Assembly: GCA_964471235.1 (NCBI GenBank)
Contig: CAYYGL010000200.1
Span: 1 to 8,776 of the forward strand
Source: CAYYGL01 sp964471235
Lineage (GTDB): Bacteria > Calditrichota > Calditrichia > RBG-13-44-9 > J075
Length of the DNA stretch: 8,776 bases
Direction: 5' to 3'
The notes below the pieces were generated by a model. It saw nothing but the letters and a program-made list of their open reading frames with translations. It had not been told where the DNA came from and searched no databases. Positions 1-7,409 of this stretch are shown here, one piece after another (position 1 is the first letter of the stretch; every line of letters starts with the position of its first letter). A program made the position numbers and the translations under genes.

Positions 1-1882
1 TGTCATTTTTCCCACAAATCAATTCATATACCTGCACCGGCTTATGCTTCCCTTTCACCCGAATCATATCCAGCGGGCGGGTAACAAAAAGGTGCTTTAC
101 CGCCTGGTAAGTAGCTTCGCTAATCATGATCCGGGTGCCGTAAGCTTTGTTTGCCCCTTCTAAGCGGGAGGCTAAATTCACCTCATCCCCCAGCACCGTG
201 TAATCAAACACTTTGCGGGAACCCATGTTGCCGACAATCATATTTCCGGTATTAATGCCCACCCGGCAGGTTAACACCGGGCGCCCTTCCCGCCGCCAGC
301 GCCGGGAAAGCTCCTTGAGCCGTTTTTGCATCTCCAGGGCGGCGTAACATGCCATCTCGGCGTGGGTTTCGTAATAGACCGGTGCCCCAAATTCCGCCAT
401 GATGGCATCTCCTTCGTACTTATCAATGATGCCGTCAAACTTCAATACGATTTCGGTCATCTCACTGAGATATTCATTGATCAACATAACCAGGTCGCGG
501 GGAGCTAACGATTCCGAGATGGTCGTAAAACTTGCCACATCGGAAAACAACACCGTCATCACCCGTTCTTCCCCGCCCAGGGTCAATTTTTCCGGATGCT
601 CCAGCAACTCGGAAATCACCTTCTCGGGAACATATTGCTGAAAAGCACCCAATATTTTTTTCTTCTCCCGTTGGGTGAGCATGAATTGATATAAGTTGGT
701 AGATACGAAGGCAAAGAACATTCCCAGCACCGGGAACACCAGATCCACCACCAGGTGAAATCTGGCAAATAAAACGAACTGACTGAGGGTGAAGGCAATA
801 ATTAACCCAATTGTCATCACGGTTGACCAGAGGATGGATAACCTGAGGGACAGAAAATGGATCAATACAACCAGGGCAAGAACCATGAGCATCAACACCC
901 CCGCTGAGGGGGCGGAGAAGAATAAGTTCAATAAAATGGTGCGCAGGGCATTGGCATGGATTTCTGCTCCCGGCATCTCCTGGGTGGTATTTTCATATTC
1001 CAGGAACGGGGTGGGGAAATTATCGTGCAATTCTGCCACCGTGGAGCCAATCACAACAATCTTATCTTTAAACACTTCATCGGGCAGCAAATTCTCAGTG
1101 AAATAATTCAGGTCGTCATCGCCTAAATCCAGGGTCTCATCATCGATGAGGGAAGCGAAGGAATACATGGGGAAGGTGCCCCGGGGACCGGCAAAATCAA
1201 TCAGCATGGTATTGTCCTGAAAGAGCGGGATGCGATAGTCGCCGAATCGGTAAGCCCCTTTTTCCGGTTTTAGTGGCAGGGAAGGGGAATAACCTTCATA
1301 ATGGCGCAGCAACTCTATTCCAAAGGAAGGCATCAAGGAATCCTGATGGGGTTGGGCAATCGGGTAGCGGCGGTAGATGCCGTCCGGGTCCACCTGGATG
1401 GAAACCATCCCCACGCTATTGTTGGCGGCTTCTTTTAAGGGAGCAATCGGTTCCACCAGGAAGCGGTAGGTTTGGAGGCGATCGCTCTGCTCCAGTTTAC
1501 CGGCAAGCACTACATTACCGGCGGAACGGATGGCGTCGGCAAGTTCGGCATCACTCTTTGCACCCTGTTTATCGGGCACATCCAGAATCACATCCAACCC
1601 GATGACTTTCGCTCCGGCGCGCACCAGATTCCGCACCGCATGGGCATAGTAAGACCGGGGCCAGGGCCAGCGTTCCGGTAATACTTCGAACGAGTAATCA
1701 TCAATCGCCACCAGCACAATCGGAACATCCTCTACGGAACGGGCACCCCGGAAGGAAAACCGCCAGTCAATTGCCTTCAGCTCCAGCGTCTCAAATGCCG
1801 GCACACTATAGCGCAGCAAAAATGCAACGCCAAACACGACAAGAGATAAAATCAAAGAAGCTATCAGTTTCCGTTTTTCCAT
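1..1882 (-). CDS. CHASE2-domain adenylate cyclase, class III (partial, 3' end off window)
   Basis: Predicted inner-membrane enzyme making cAMP from ATP. The frame is open from ATG 1882 to the left edge, giving 627 residues without a stop. An N-terminal membrane segment lies at residues 6-23. A CHASE2 extracytoplasmic sensor follows at about 30-315, with the motifs VAIDDYSFEVLPERWPWPR and GSTVAELHDNFPTP. Three hydrophobic segments span about 320-397, and a cytoplasmic cyclase domain spans about 430-615. Catalytic residues visible: metal-binding D448 (LFSDVASFTT) and D492 (KYEGDAIMAEFG), adenine-contacting K488, T562 (DYTVLGDEVN), and transition-state N569 and R573. The Lys/Thr pair indicates an adenylate cyclase of the IIIb type. 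All required residues are present, so it should be active. An in-frame TAA six codons upstream fixes the start, but no clear Shine-Dalgarno is seen. Only a short C-terminal tail should be missing. It follows the barrel-protein gene on the same strand after 175 bp. Confidence 0.93.
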   Translation of the reverse strand, partial: MEKRKLIASLILSLVVFGVAFLLRYSVPAFETLELKAIDWRFSFRGARSVEDVPIVLVAIDDYSFEVLPERWPWPRSYYAHAVRNLVRAGAKVIGLDVILDVPDKQGAKSDAELADAIRSAGNVVLAGKLEQSDRLQTYRFLVEPIAPLKEAANNSVGMVSIQVDPDGIYRRYPIAQPHQDSLMPSFGIELLRHYEGYSPSLPLKPEKGAYRFGDYRIPLFQDNTMLIDFAGPRGTFPMYSFASLIDDETLDLGDDDLNYFTENLLPDEVFKDKIVVIGSTVAELHDNFPTPFLEYENTTQEMPGAEIHANALRTILLNLFFSAPSAGVLMLMVLALVVLIHFLSLRLSILWSTVMTIGLIIAFTLSQFVLFARFHLVVDLVFPVLGMFFAFVSTNLYQFMLTQREKKKILGAFQQYVPEKVISELLEHPEKLTLGGEERVMTVLFSDVASFTTISESLAPRDLVMLINEYLSEMTEIVLKFDGIIDKYEGDAIMAEFGAPVYYETHAEMACYAALEMQKRLKELSRRWRREGRPVLTCRVGINTGNMIVGNMGSRKVFDYTVLGDEVNLASRLEGANKAYGTRIMISEATYQAVKHLFVTRPLDMIRVKGKHKPVQVYELICGKND

Positions 1883-2057
1883 AACAAGGTGCAGAGCTTA
1901 GGTTGAGGAAAATCTACCTGATCATTTTAAAGATCCGCTGAACCGGTGTATTGGCTCACGATTTTTGTTGAAATTCCCGGTCATACTCAAATACGTTTCT
2001 ACTCCTTCTCATTCCTCAAACCTTCCGGTGTATCCATACCCCTGCCATGAAGGTTTC
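1883..2057. other. Intergenic gap between barrel-protein gene and cyclase gene
   Basis: No coding potential was found. On the transcribed minus strand the gap opens with a stem-loop just after the upstream stop codon (listed separately). The 9-mer CCGGTGTAT occurs twice in direct orientation (1943-1951 and 2025-2033). An imperfect palindrome, GATCATTTTAAAGATC, lies at 1920-1935, 38 bp ahead of the cyclase start. It could be part of a promoter or operator, but no convincing -35/-10 pair is visible. Whether the cyclase has its own promoter cannot be decided from the sequence. Confidence 0.5.
2018..2056 (-). terminator. Stem-loop directly after the barrel-protein stop codon
   Basis: Perfect 8-bp arms AAACCTTC (2018-2025) and GAAGGTTT (2049-2056) enclose 23 nt that can add a small inner hairpin (GTA TCCA TAC). 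The stem begins one base past the TAA of the barrel-protein gene. The minus-strand 3' arm is followed by GAGGAATGAG rather than a U-run, so it is not a classical intrinsic terminator. It may mark a 3' end, an RNA-stability element or partial attenuation between barrel protein and cyclase. Confidence 0.4.
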
Positions 2058-4454
2058 TTAGAATGAGAGATCATACCGTGCGGTAATGATGTAATCCTTA
2101 AAACTTCGGTCGCCGGTATAATTGACCAGATCGGCATTGATAGTGATGCGCCCCAGGGATTGATGCGAATAAATCAACCTGCCGTTCAGGAAAAGGCGGT
2201 TATAATCGGTGGAGGTCATGGCGCTGGTATTGTTCAGAGTCGTGGTGACATCTGAAGAGACTTTGCCGTAAAGGGTGCTGGCGGCAATCAAAAGTTCGTC
2301 ACCGCGGGCAAACAACGTTTTGAAACGATAATCCAATCCACCGCCAAAAGACCCCAGGTTTAACTTACTTTCATTTACCGTTGCCGTGTTGTCCGTCTGT
2401 TGAAAATTAAACTGTAAAAATGAGGTAAGGGGATTATTGTATTGCGTTTTGAGCAACAAGGAAAGGGTATTCGAAAGGTTATCAATCCCCTGAACGGTAT
2501 TATCTTTCCGATTATAATTCAAGAGGGTAATCGTTAAGCGATTTTTCAAATTGGACATCAGAAAATTATAACTGGTAGAAAAGTTAATGGTGTTGGTCAC
2601 ATTATCTTCCGGAAAAGCAATCGGATTGCTGCTGTCATTTATTCCATTATCCCGCTGGTAATTATTGAACCCAAAATTGATTGAAGGGAAATTTTGCATG
2701 GGAAAATAGGAGATCATAAATGCCAGGGTGCGATTGGTAGTGGTTGCCGGTTTAGTATCGGTCAAATTATTCTCATATTGTTGGTAGCGCAGGTTTAAGA
2801 ACAGTTGATTTTGTAAAAGCCGGATATTGTCGGAGATGGTGAATCCCTTATTATCCCGCAGTAAATAGGGCTGCCCGAGGCTGTGGAAGTTATCCTGCAC
2901 ATATTTGTATAACACGGAAAAGCTGTTGTTATAATAGTTCAACCGCAACTGACCCTGGAAAGCCAATCCCGGAATAGGGATGAGATATTGATTGACGGTG
3001 ATGAACTTTGTCGCCAGATCATACAATTTATCGCTAATATCAAACCCGGCATCTTTTAGTTTGGAGAGTTCAATATCTTTACCATCCAGGATATTGGGGT
3101 TATAGGAACTGGCGTTGGCAGAGCCTTCGAAAATGATTCGCTCGTTATCCAGGGAAAGGAACAGATCGGTGCCCACCCCGAAATTTTCCTCCGGGGTGCT
3201 GCCAAACCGGATCGAATTCACATCATCCTTCCCCTTCACCGCAGTAAAGCCCAACTGGAACTTTTTCCGGGCGCCAAAACTGGCACGCACCGACCATAAG
3301 TTGCGCTTGAACATCCCCCCGGAAGTATCCACCACGGCGCCGCTGGTATCAACTATCGTACTGCCTTCCACTGCCCGTTGCGTAAAGCCTTTGGTCACAT
3401 CCAGATTAATAAATTTCAGGTAGACCTGCCCGTAAACCCCGCGCACAAAAATATTTTGCAGCAGGTACGGGTTAAGACGTGGGTAAGCATCGCCGCCGGT
3501 GATGCGAACAAATCTGTCGTTCCAGAAATTCCATTGCAGCCAGCCGGTATAGCGGTTAATGGGTTGACGACTGCTTTTTTCCTGGTTAGATATAAATATC
3601 CGGGAACCGAATTTAACGGTCGGCGTACCGGCGGTAAACCGCAGACCGGTTTTATTGTAAGTATTGGATTGGGTTCCATCCACCAGTTCTTCATTACGGG
3701 ATTCGGCAAAAAATTGCCCGGAATAATTGAAGTTTCCGGTGGTCGGTGCCGGACCCCGGCGGCGCAGGGCGGTGAAAAACCAGGTTTTGGCAGCCAGCAA
3801 TTTCCCGGTCTGGTCAAATAACTCCAGACGGACTTTATGCCGCCCCGGGGGCACTTGTTTGGGCGCAAAGGTGACAAAATCCTCAAAAACTTTTACAAAA
3901 CGAGATCGAGAAACATCCCAGGTGTCTAAGTATATTTTGGTGCGTTCCTTATCCACCAATCCGCTGTATTCAAAAAAAGAAACCATGAGGATAAATTCAT
4001 CGGTAAAAATTTCCTCATTCGGTTCGGGACTGATTACCACCAACCCGGCATCGGACTCAAACCCTTCCTGCACCGCCACCCGGAACAGGTTGGTTTCCGG
4101 TGCTTCGGACGGATATGTGTCCCGGGAGCCATCTCCGTATTCAATGTCCACAAAATACTCCACCATGCTGCCCCGGTAATCGGAGAGGTCCACATCCGCC
4201 AGGTAGCGCAGCCCTTCGGATTTTAACGGCAGGGAATGAAATTTTGCCTCGCTGAATTCCCGATAATATATCCGTACTTCACGAATGGGCATGGGGGAAT
4301 GATTCAGTAAATCCAATGAAAATTTTAATCGCATGTTATCGTCTATACTGGGCATGATTGAAAAATTAATTTCCGAGCGATCATATCCCAATATCATGGT
4401 GCTCAAACACAGCAGCACTCCCAAAATCACCGGAGAGAATCGTTTCGTTTTCAT
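2058..4454 (-). CDS. Outer-membrane beta-barrel protein with two N-terminal Ig-like domains
   Basis: A 798-residue exported protein of no named family that I recognise. A Sec signal peptide covers about residues 1-23 (MKTKRF, then a hydrophobic core ending ILG). Residues 30-128 look like a beta-sandwich (REVRIYYREF, MVEYFVDIEYGDGSRDTYPS). Residues 137-229 look like a second Ig-like domain (LVVISPEPNEEIFTDEF, PPGRHKVRLELFDQTGK). From about 240 to the end the protein is rich in alternating polar/aromatic strands with Asn/Asp/Gly turns, and it finishes IITARYDLSF. A terminal Phe after alternating residues is the usual barrel-assembly signal of outer-membrane proteins. ATG 4454 is preceded by AGGA about 8 nt upstream, inside the end of the FecR gene, and only 4 bp separate the two genes, so they are almost certainly co-transcribed and translationally close. 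It could be a porin-like channel or a surface anchor; no substrate can be inferred. Confidence 0.85.
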   Translation of the reverse strand: MKTKRFSPVILGVLLCLSTMILGYDRSEINFSIMPSIDDNMRLKFSLDLLNHSPMPIREVRIYYREFSEAKFHSLPLKSEGLRYLADVDLSDYRGSMVEYFVDIEYGDGSRDTYPSEAPETNLFRVAVQEGFESDAGLVVISPEPNEEIFTDEFILMVSFFEYSGLVDKERTKIYLDTWDVSRSRFVKVFEDFVTFAPKQVPPGRHKVRLELFDQTGKLLAAKTWFFTALRRRGPAPTTGNFNYSGQFFAESRNEELVDGTQSNTYNKTGLRFTAGTPTVKFGSRIFISNQEKSSRQPINRYTGWLQWNFWNDRFVRITGGDAYPRLNPYLLQNIFVRGVYGQVYLKFINLDVTKGFTQRAVEGSTIVDTSGAVVDTSGGMFKRNLWSVRASFGARKKFQLGFTAVKGKDDVNSIRFGSTPEENFGVGTDLFLSLDNERIIFEGSANASSYNPNILDGKDIELSKLKDAGFDISDKLYDLATKFITVNQYLIPIPGLAFQGQLRLNYYNNSFSVLYKYVQDNFHSLGQPYLLRDNKGFTISDNIRLLQNQLFLNLRYQQYENNLTDTKPATTTNRTLAFMISYFPMQNFPSINFGFNNYQRDNGINDSSNPIAFPEDNVTNTINFSTSYNFLMSNLKNRLTITLLNYNRKDNTVQGIDNLSNTLSLLLKTQYNNPLTSFLQFNFQQTDNTATVNESKLNLGSFGGGLDYRFKTLFARGDELLIAASTLYGKVSSDVTTTLNNTSAMTSTDYNRLFLNGRLIYSHQSLGRITINADLVNYTGDRSFKDYIITARYDLSF

Positions 4455-4458
4455 GGGC

Positions 4459-5139
4459 TTATTCCTGAATTTCGATTCTTAAAATTTTACTTTCCCCATT
4501 GGCGTTCTGAAATTCCACATCGAGAGAACGGTTGGACGATCCTTCCGTTTCACGGGAAGGAATTTCGCCCTCATTGGTAAGACGCACCAACGGCATCCGG
4601 GAACGGGATGTCACCACCGCTGTCTGCCCGGCATTGACCAGTACTTTGCCAGCATTATTCTTCACTTCCACAACCCCCTCCAGACAGATGTAATGGGTTT
4701 CACCGGTTTGCCCGAACTGCTGTACCCAGAACTGAGTTCCCTTAACCGATGCCACCGAAGTGGGGGTGGTAATTTGGAATTTGTTTTTCTGTTTGAAGAG
4801 ACTGGCAAAAAAGGAACCGATTTCCACAAAAATGTTTTTTGCGATGGTTTTTCCCTCCCGTTTCCCCTCGATTACGCAAGAAGATTTTTCTTTAATGCGT
4901 AACAAACTTTTATCATCCAGAAACTTGATGGCACAAAACGCCCCGGGTCCGGTTTCCAGCCGATCGCCATCCTTTAAGATCTGACCGCGCTTCACCTGGC
5001 TGCTCCGGGTGGTGTTCGCCGGGGTGGTTCGCACAACTCCCCGCACTTTAATAACCACCGCCACATTATCCTGTGCATGTAGCAGCAGTGAAAACAACAG
5101 CAGCAGCAAACCAATTAACAAAAAAGTTTTTCGATCCAT
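4459..5139 (-). CDS. FecR-domain periplasmic protein
   Basis: A 226-residue secreted protein with a signal peptide at 1-22 (basic MDRK, a long leucine core, cleavage expected after LLLHA). There is no lipobox cysteine and no second membrane helix, so a soluble periplasmic location is likely. The FecR fold is recognisable at about 28-175: the segment GDRLETGPGAFCAIKFLDD, then LLRIKEKSSCVIEG, the signature ITTPTSVASVKGTQFWV at 123-139, and LEGVVEVKNNAGKVLVNAGQ. Classical FecR proteins are anti-sigma sensors with a cytoplasmic N-terminus. This one lacks that part and has no adjacent sigma factor, so it is more likely a stand-alone FecR domain of unknown ligand. ATG 5139 has a GAGGGG Shine-Dalgarno a few bases upstream. 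The barrel-protein gene follows after 4 bp. The charged C-terminal tail (190-226) is not part of the typical domain. Confidence 0.88.
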   Translation of the reverse strand: MDRKTFLLIGLLLLLFSLLLHAQDNVAVVIKVRGVVRTTPANTTRSSQVKRGQILKDGDRLETGPGAFCAIKFLDDKSLLRIKEKSSCVIEGKREGKTIAKNIFVEIGSFFASLFKQKNKFQITTPTSVASVKGTQFWVQQFGQTGETHYICLEGVVEVKNNAGKVLVNAGQTAVVTSRSRMPLVRLTNEGEIPSRETEGSSNRSLDVEFQNANGESKILRIEIQE

Positions 5140-5416
5140 TGTCCCCTCGTCAGGTTAGATCATGATTTCTATGAGTCATTGAGTCTTTTCATCCTAAACT
5201 GATCTGCAATACATCATTCCGTCTTCTACTCTCCTCTTTATACCTTGATACCCCTTACTCTCCCTGTTTCGTGCTACGGGTTCCGTTTATGTGCGAAACG
5301 TAAAACATGATGGGCTGCCCCTCCAACTACCTAATAAATACCCCTATACCTTTTACCTTTTACCCTTTACCTTTTTTTACCCTTTACCTTTTACCTTTTT
5401 TCTTATTCCTTCTCCC
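5140..5416. other. Intergenic gap ahead of the FecR gene
   Basis: A 277-bp gap with no believable gene. The half next to the upstream stop codon is a heptamer repeat (separate entry). The rest (5140-5340) is mixed sequence that probably carries the promoter or leader of the FecR/barrel pair. The only reading frame crossing it on the plus strand is made of Leu-Pro-Phe-Thr-Phe repeats from the heptamers and is not a gene. No sigma-70 pair stands out. TATAAA-like sequence occurs on the minus strand near 5237-5243. Confidence 0.5.
5348..5403. repeat. Degenerate heptanucleotide tandem repeat (TTTTACC / GGTAAAA)
   Basis: On the plus strand TTTTACC occurs at 5351-5357 and 5358-5364, followed by CTTTACC, a T-expanded copy, CTTTACC again, and TTTTACC. 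About seven imperfect copies in roughly 55 bp make one strand almost pure purine. The transcribed minus strand reads GGTAAAA and GGGTAAA units, continuous with a GA-rich run beginning at the stop codon of the upstream gene (5401-5419). This is a low-complexity short tandem repeat; it has no spacers and is not CRISPR. Confidence 0.85.
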
Positions 5417-6580
5417 TCAATACACCTCAACCTTTTTAATCCGTGCCTTCCCCTGAATCACTTTGTTCAGCAATTCCATCAAGGTGTTCATTTCCGCTTT
5501 GGAGCCTTCATAAGTCAGGTTGCCGTTGGGTTCAAAACCCTGTTCCCGCAAATCTTCTAACACGCCCTGGTACTCGGAGCCCAGAATCTGCCTCAAAAGT
5601 GCCAGAATTTGATTGGTGTTGGTAGCGGTTTGGCTCATGTTGGCAATTTTAAACCGGAACAGGTCGCTTTCCAAAGTTTCGGTGCCGGTGCCGGTGGGCA
5701 CGATAGACTCCACAAACCAATAATAGGTTTTCCCGAATTCTAACAACCGCACCGGACCGATAACTTGCCCGGAGGTCAACATGGGGCTGGGATCGGTCGG
5801 ATATTGAAAGAAATTGTCCTCATAGCCTTCGACATGAAGGATGGGGGGATGACTTAACACATCCTGGGGCGTTTGATCATCCGGAAATTTTTCGTACACA
5901 AAGATGTTGTAGCGGTCTGCCGTGGGAGAAATATCGCTGATCCACTGGAAATAGGGGAAGATGGTGGCGATTTCCTCAATATTGTTCTCGGACACGGAAC
6001 GCCCCGGGAACAACAGCTCCAGAGTAGAAGGATTGGTAATATGCAGTTGATTGTCATCCGGTGTGGGATCGGTGAAGACAAACCCGCTCTGGCAATCGCC
6101 GCCGTCCGGTACAAAACCAAGCTCAAATAAGTATTCACCGGAAGGTGCCCGGCCGGTTTGCAGAATATCATCCCGCAGCCCCTCTACGGCATCCACATCC
6201 ACGTCATAATTATCGATGCTCACCGTTTGCCCGGCAATGATGGCGGTGCCTTCATTCAGTTGCCGACTCGTGAAAGTAAAATCCTGCCCGACCGGTAAAT
6301 CAAAGGGGTTGGATGCCCCGGTGGCGATTACTGTTCCGTTATACGAAATCCGAAAGCAGAGTTGGATGCGAACAGGATCCGGGGTATTTCCACCGGTATT
6401 GCGAATCAGAACAAAAAAGTAATCCTGATTCACACCGGTTTGGGTAAAATCCAGGTCGCCTAACGGGAAAACCTGGGCATCGGGGTTGATCAGATGCAAT
6501 TCAACAATGACCTCTGCCCATAGAAACGCCGGCAGCAACAACATCCACAACAACCATTTTGCCACATTCCGATAGAACAT
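5417..6580 (-). CDS. Secreted Ig/Fn3-like protein of unknown function
   Basis: A 387-residue protein I do not recognise. The signal peptide is MFYRNVAKW followed by a hydrophobic core ending FLWA, with cleavage expected after residue 22. Residues 23-130 are beta-rich (FVLIRNTGGNTPDPVRIQL, a possible Ig-like fold with an NxxGN turn). About 185-320 resembles an Fn3-like unit (FPYFQWISD, YNIFVYEKFPDD, GKTYYWFVES, FRFKI). Residues 330-387 look helical and charged (LLRQILGSEYQGVLEDLRE, LMELLNKVIQGKARIKKVEVY). I chose ATG 6580 because a strong Shine-Dalgarno AAGGAG (6587-6592) sits 6 nt upstream. An earlier ATG at 6610 overlaps the carrier-gene stop as ATGA and would add 10 polar residues before the signal peptide, which is less likely. 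No lipobox and no barrel ending are seen, so it should be periplasmic or extracellular. It probably shares a transcript with the carboxylase genes upstream. Confidence 0.8.
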   Translation of the reverse strand: MFYRNVAKWLLWMLLLPAFLWAEVIVELHLINPDAQVFPLGDLDFTQTGVNQDYFFVLIRNTGGNTPDPVRIQLCFRISYNGTVIATGASNPFDLPVGQDFTFTSRQLNEGTAIIAGQTVSIDNYDVDVDAVEGLRDDILQTGRAPSGEYLFELGFVPDGGDCQSGFVFTDPTPDDNQLHITNPSTLELLFPGRSVSENNIEEIATIFPYFQWISDISPTADRYNIFVYEKFPDDQTPQDVLSHPPILHVEGYEDNFFQYPTDPSPMLTSGQVIGPVRLLEFGKTYYWFVESIVPTGTGTETLESDLFRFKIANMSQTATNTNQILALLRQILGSEYQGVLEDLREQGFEPNGNLTYEGSKAEMNTLMELLNKVIQGKARIKKVEVY

Positions 6581-6586
6581 GGTATT

Positions 6587-6592
6587 CTCCTT
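6587..6592 (-). promoter_or_regulatory. Ribosome binding site deciding the start at 6580
   Basis: The minus strand reads AAGGAG, then AATACC, then ATG. This is a near-ideal Shine-Dalgarno and spacing. It sits between the two candidate ATG codons (6610 and 6580) and so supports the downstream one. Confidence 0.8.
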
Positions 6593-6606
6593 ATTATAGG
6601 TGGTAT

Positions 6607-7131
6607 TCATTCTTCACCCGGAGATGTTTCGGCAAATTCAATCACCGCTTCCCCGAGGGAGACCAGATCATTCTCCCGGAAATTGATTTTACGGATTACC
6701 CCATCCCGAAAGGCACGCACTTCGTTCTCCATTTTCATGGCTTCCACAATGAACAGCCGATCATTCCGGGAAATCTTTTGCCCTTCTTTCACAAACATCT
6801 TTAAAATTTTACCGGGCATGGGCGCTTCAATAACATTCCCATCGGGAATCGCTTCTTCCATTCCGGGACGATGATCACTCACTGAGGCTTCCGCTTTTTG
6901 AAACCGGAATGTTTCTCCTGTAAGATGCACAAACACTTCTGTTTCGGTCGATGTTACATACGCCAGCGTTTGCCCGCCCGAGTGCCCAATCAACAACCGG
7001 TGCTCATCAATTTGCTTCACCGATACCTCGGATTCTTTGCCATCGATTCCGGCAAAAAAGGTATTATCCTCCAGTGATTGAAGATGAACCTCGTAAGTAT
7101 GATCCCGAAAACATAATTTTTTATGAATCAT
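6607..7131 (-). CDS. Biotin carboxyl carrier (BCCP) part of an acyl-CoA carboxylase alpha subunit
   Basis: A 174-residue protein that would carry biotin between the carboxylase and carboxyltransferase active sites of an acyl-CoA carboxylase (propionyl-, methylcrotonyl- or acetyl-CoA type; substrate not decidable). Residues 4-80 match the beta-rich linker/BT region seen between BC and BCCP in fused alpha subunits (LCFRDHTYEVHL, TEVFVHLTGETFRFQ). Residues 100-168 are a biotinyl domain with APMPGKILKMFVKEGQ and the biotinylation motif EAMKMEN, K133 being the modified lysine. It lies in the same reading frame as the biotin carboxylase piece upstream, separated by 294 bp with several in-frame stops. 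ATG 7131 has no Shine-Dalgarno and sits in a small hairpin, so this looks like the 3' part of a split gene rather than a normal BCCP gene. Whether it is still translated is uncertain. Its TGA overlaps an upstream ATG of the next gene. Confidence 0.9.
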   Translation of the reverse strand: MIHKKLCFRDHTYEVHLQSLEDNTFFAGIDGKESEVSVKQIDEHRLLIGHSGGQTLAYVTSTETEVFVHLTGETFRFQKAEASVSDHRPGMEEAIPDGNVIEAPMPGKILKMFVKEGQKISRNDRLFIVEAMKMENEVRAFRDGVIRKINFRENDLVSLGEAVIEFAETSPGEE

Positions 7132-7145
7132 GGAACGGATTCCAT
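7130..7145. repeat. Perfect 6-bp hairpin over the BCCP start codon
   Basis: ATGGAA (7130-7135) and TTCCAT (7140-7145) are perfect inverted arms around a 4-nt loop. The minus-strand arm covers the first bases of the candidate start codon (7131-7129), at the edge of the interrupting segment. It might limit translation from this ATG or be an end structure of the inserted DNA. Confidence 0.6.
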
Positions 7146-7226
7146 TTTAGCAATTTAACAAGTGAATTTAAATCTAAAAGATGTAGAATATTTGCATGTG
7201 ATTCAAATCGTTCATTTGGTTTTTTA

Positions 7227-7244
7227 ATTGTTACCGACAACAAT
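7227..7244. repeat. Inverted repeat ATTGTT / AACAAT
   Basis: Perfect 6-bp arms (7227-7232 and 7239-7244) around the loop ACCGAC, within the AT-rich half of the interruption. Outer bases GGTT (7219-7222) and AACC (7246-7249) also mirror each other. No U-run follows on the minus strand, so it is not an obvious terminator. Confidence 0.5.
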
Positions 7245-7348
7245 GAACCGCTAAGTGGGTGATGGAAAAATAGCCATACTAAATGCAGCAGAATGTCGTT
7301 TAAAACATGGCCTGTACCGCGCAACCCCGCATCATCTCGCCTTCTATT

Positions 7349-7409
7349 AAAACCCAGATGGAACACGGTTAACGCTGACCCAACGGAGTCTCATGGGCTT
7401 TAGGGTTTT
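7349..7409. repeat. Nested inverted repeat in the carboxylase interruption
   Basis: Outer 7-bp arms AAAACCC (7349-7355) and GGGTTTT (7403-7409) enclose an inner pair CCCA (7379-7382) and TGGG (7394-7397), with a GTTAAC palindrome between them. This lies just after the carboxylase stop codon on the transcribed strand. It may fold as RNA or be a conserved feature of an inserted element. Confidence 0.5.

Noticed and set aside
1920..1935. Imperfect palindrome GATCATTTTAAAGATC ahead of the cyclase
   Set aside because: The symmetry rests mostly on GATC being self-complementary; a single copy with no flanking promoter is not enough to call an operator.
3378..4179. Plus-strand open frames of 147 and 150 codons opposite the barrel gene
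   Set aside because: They lie wholly inside the strong minus-strand barrel-protein gene, are Pro/Arg/Lys-rich without any domain, and have no ribosome binding site.
5266..5300. Inverted repeats GTTTCG/CGAAAC and CGTTT/AAACG
   Set aside because: The stems are short with a long loop or compete with each other, and no U-run follows; chance is a sufficient explanation.
5348..5403. Possible CRISPR array
   Set aside because: Units are only 7 nt and contiguous, with no spacers and no cas genes nearby.
5291..5560. Plus-strand frame with Leu-Pro-Phe-Thr-Phe repeats
   Set aside because: The peptide repeats come from the TTTTACC heptamers, and the frame runs into the minus-strand secreted-protein gene.
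7121..7366. 81-codon minus-strand frame in the carboxylase interruption
   Set aside because: HHPLSG and LLDLNSLVKLL faintly recall short ORFs that accompany some transposases, but the similarity is too weak, there is no Shine-Dalgarno, and it overlaps the BCCP start.
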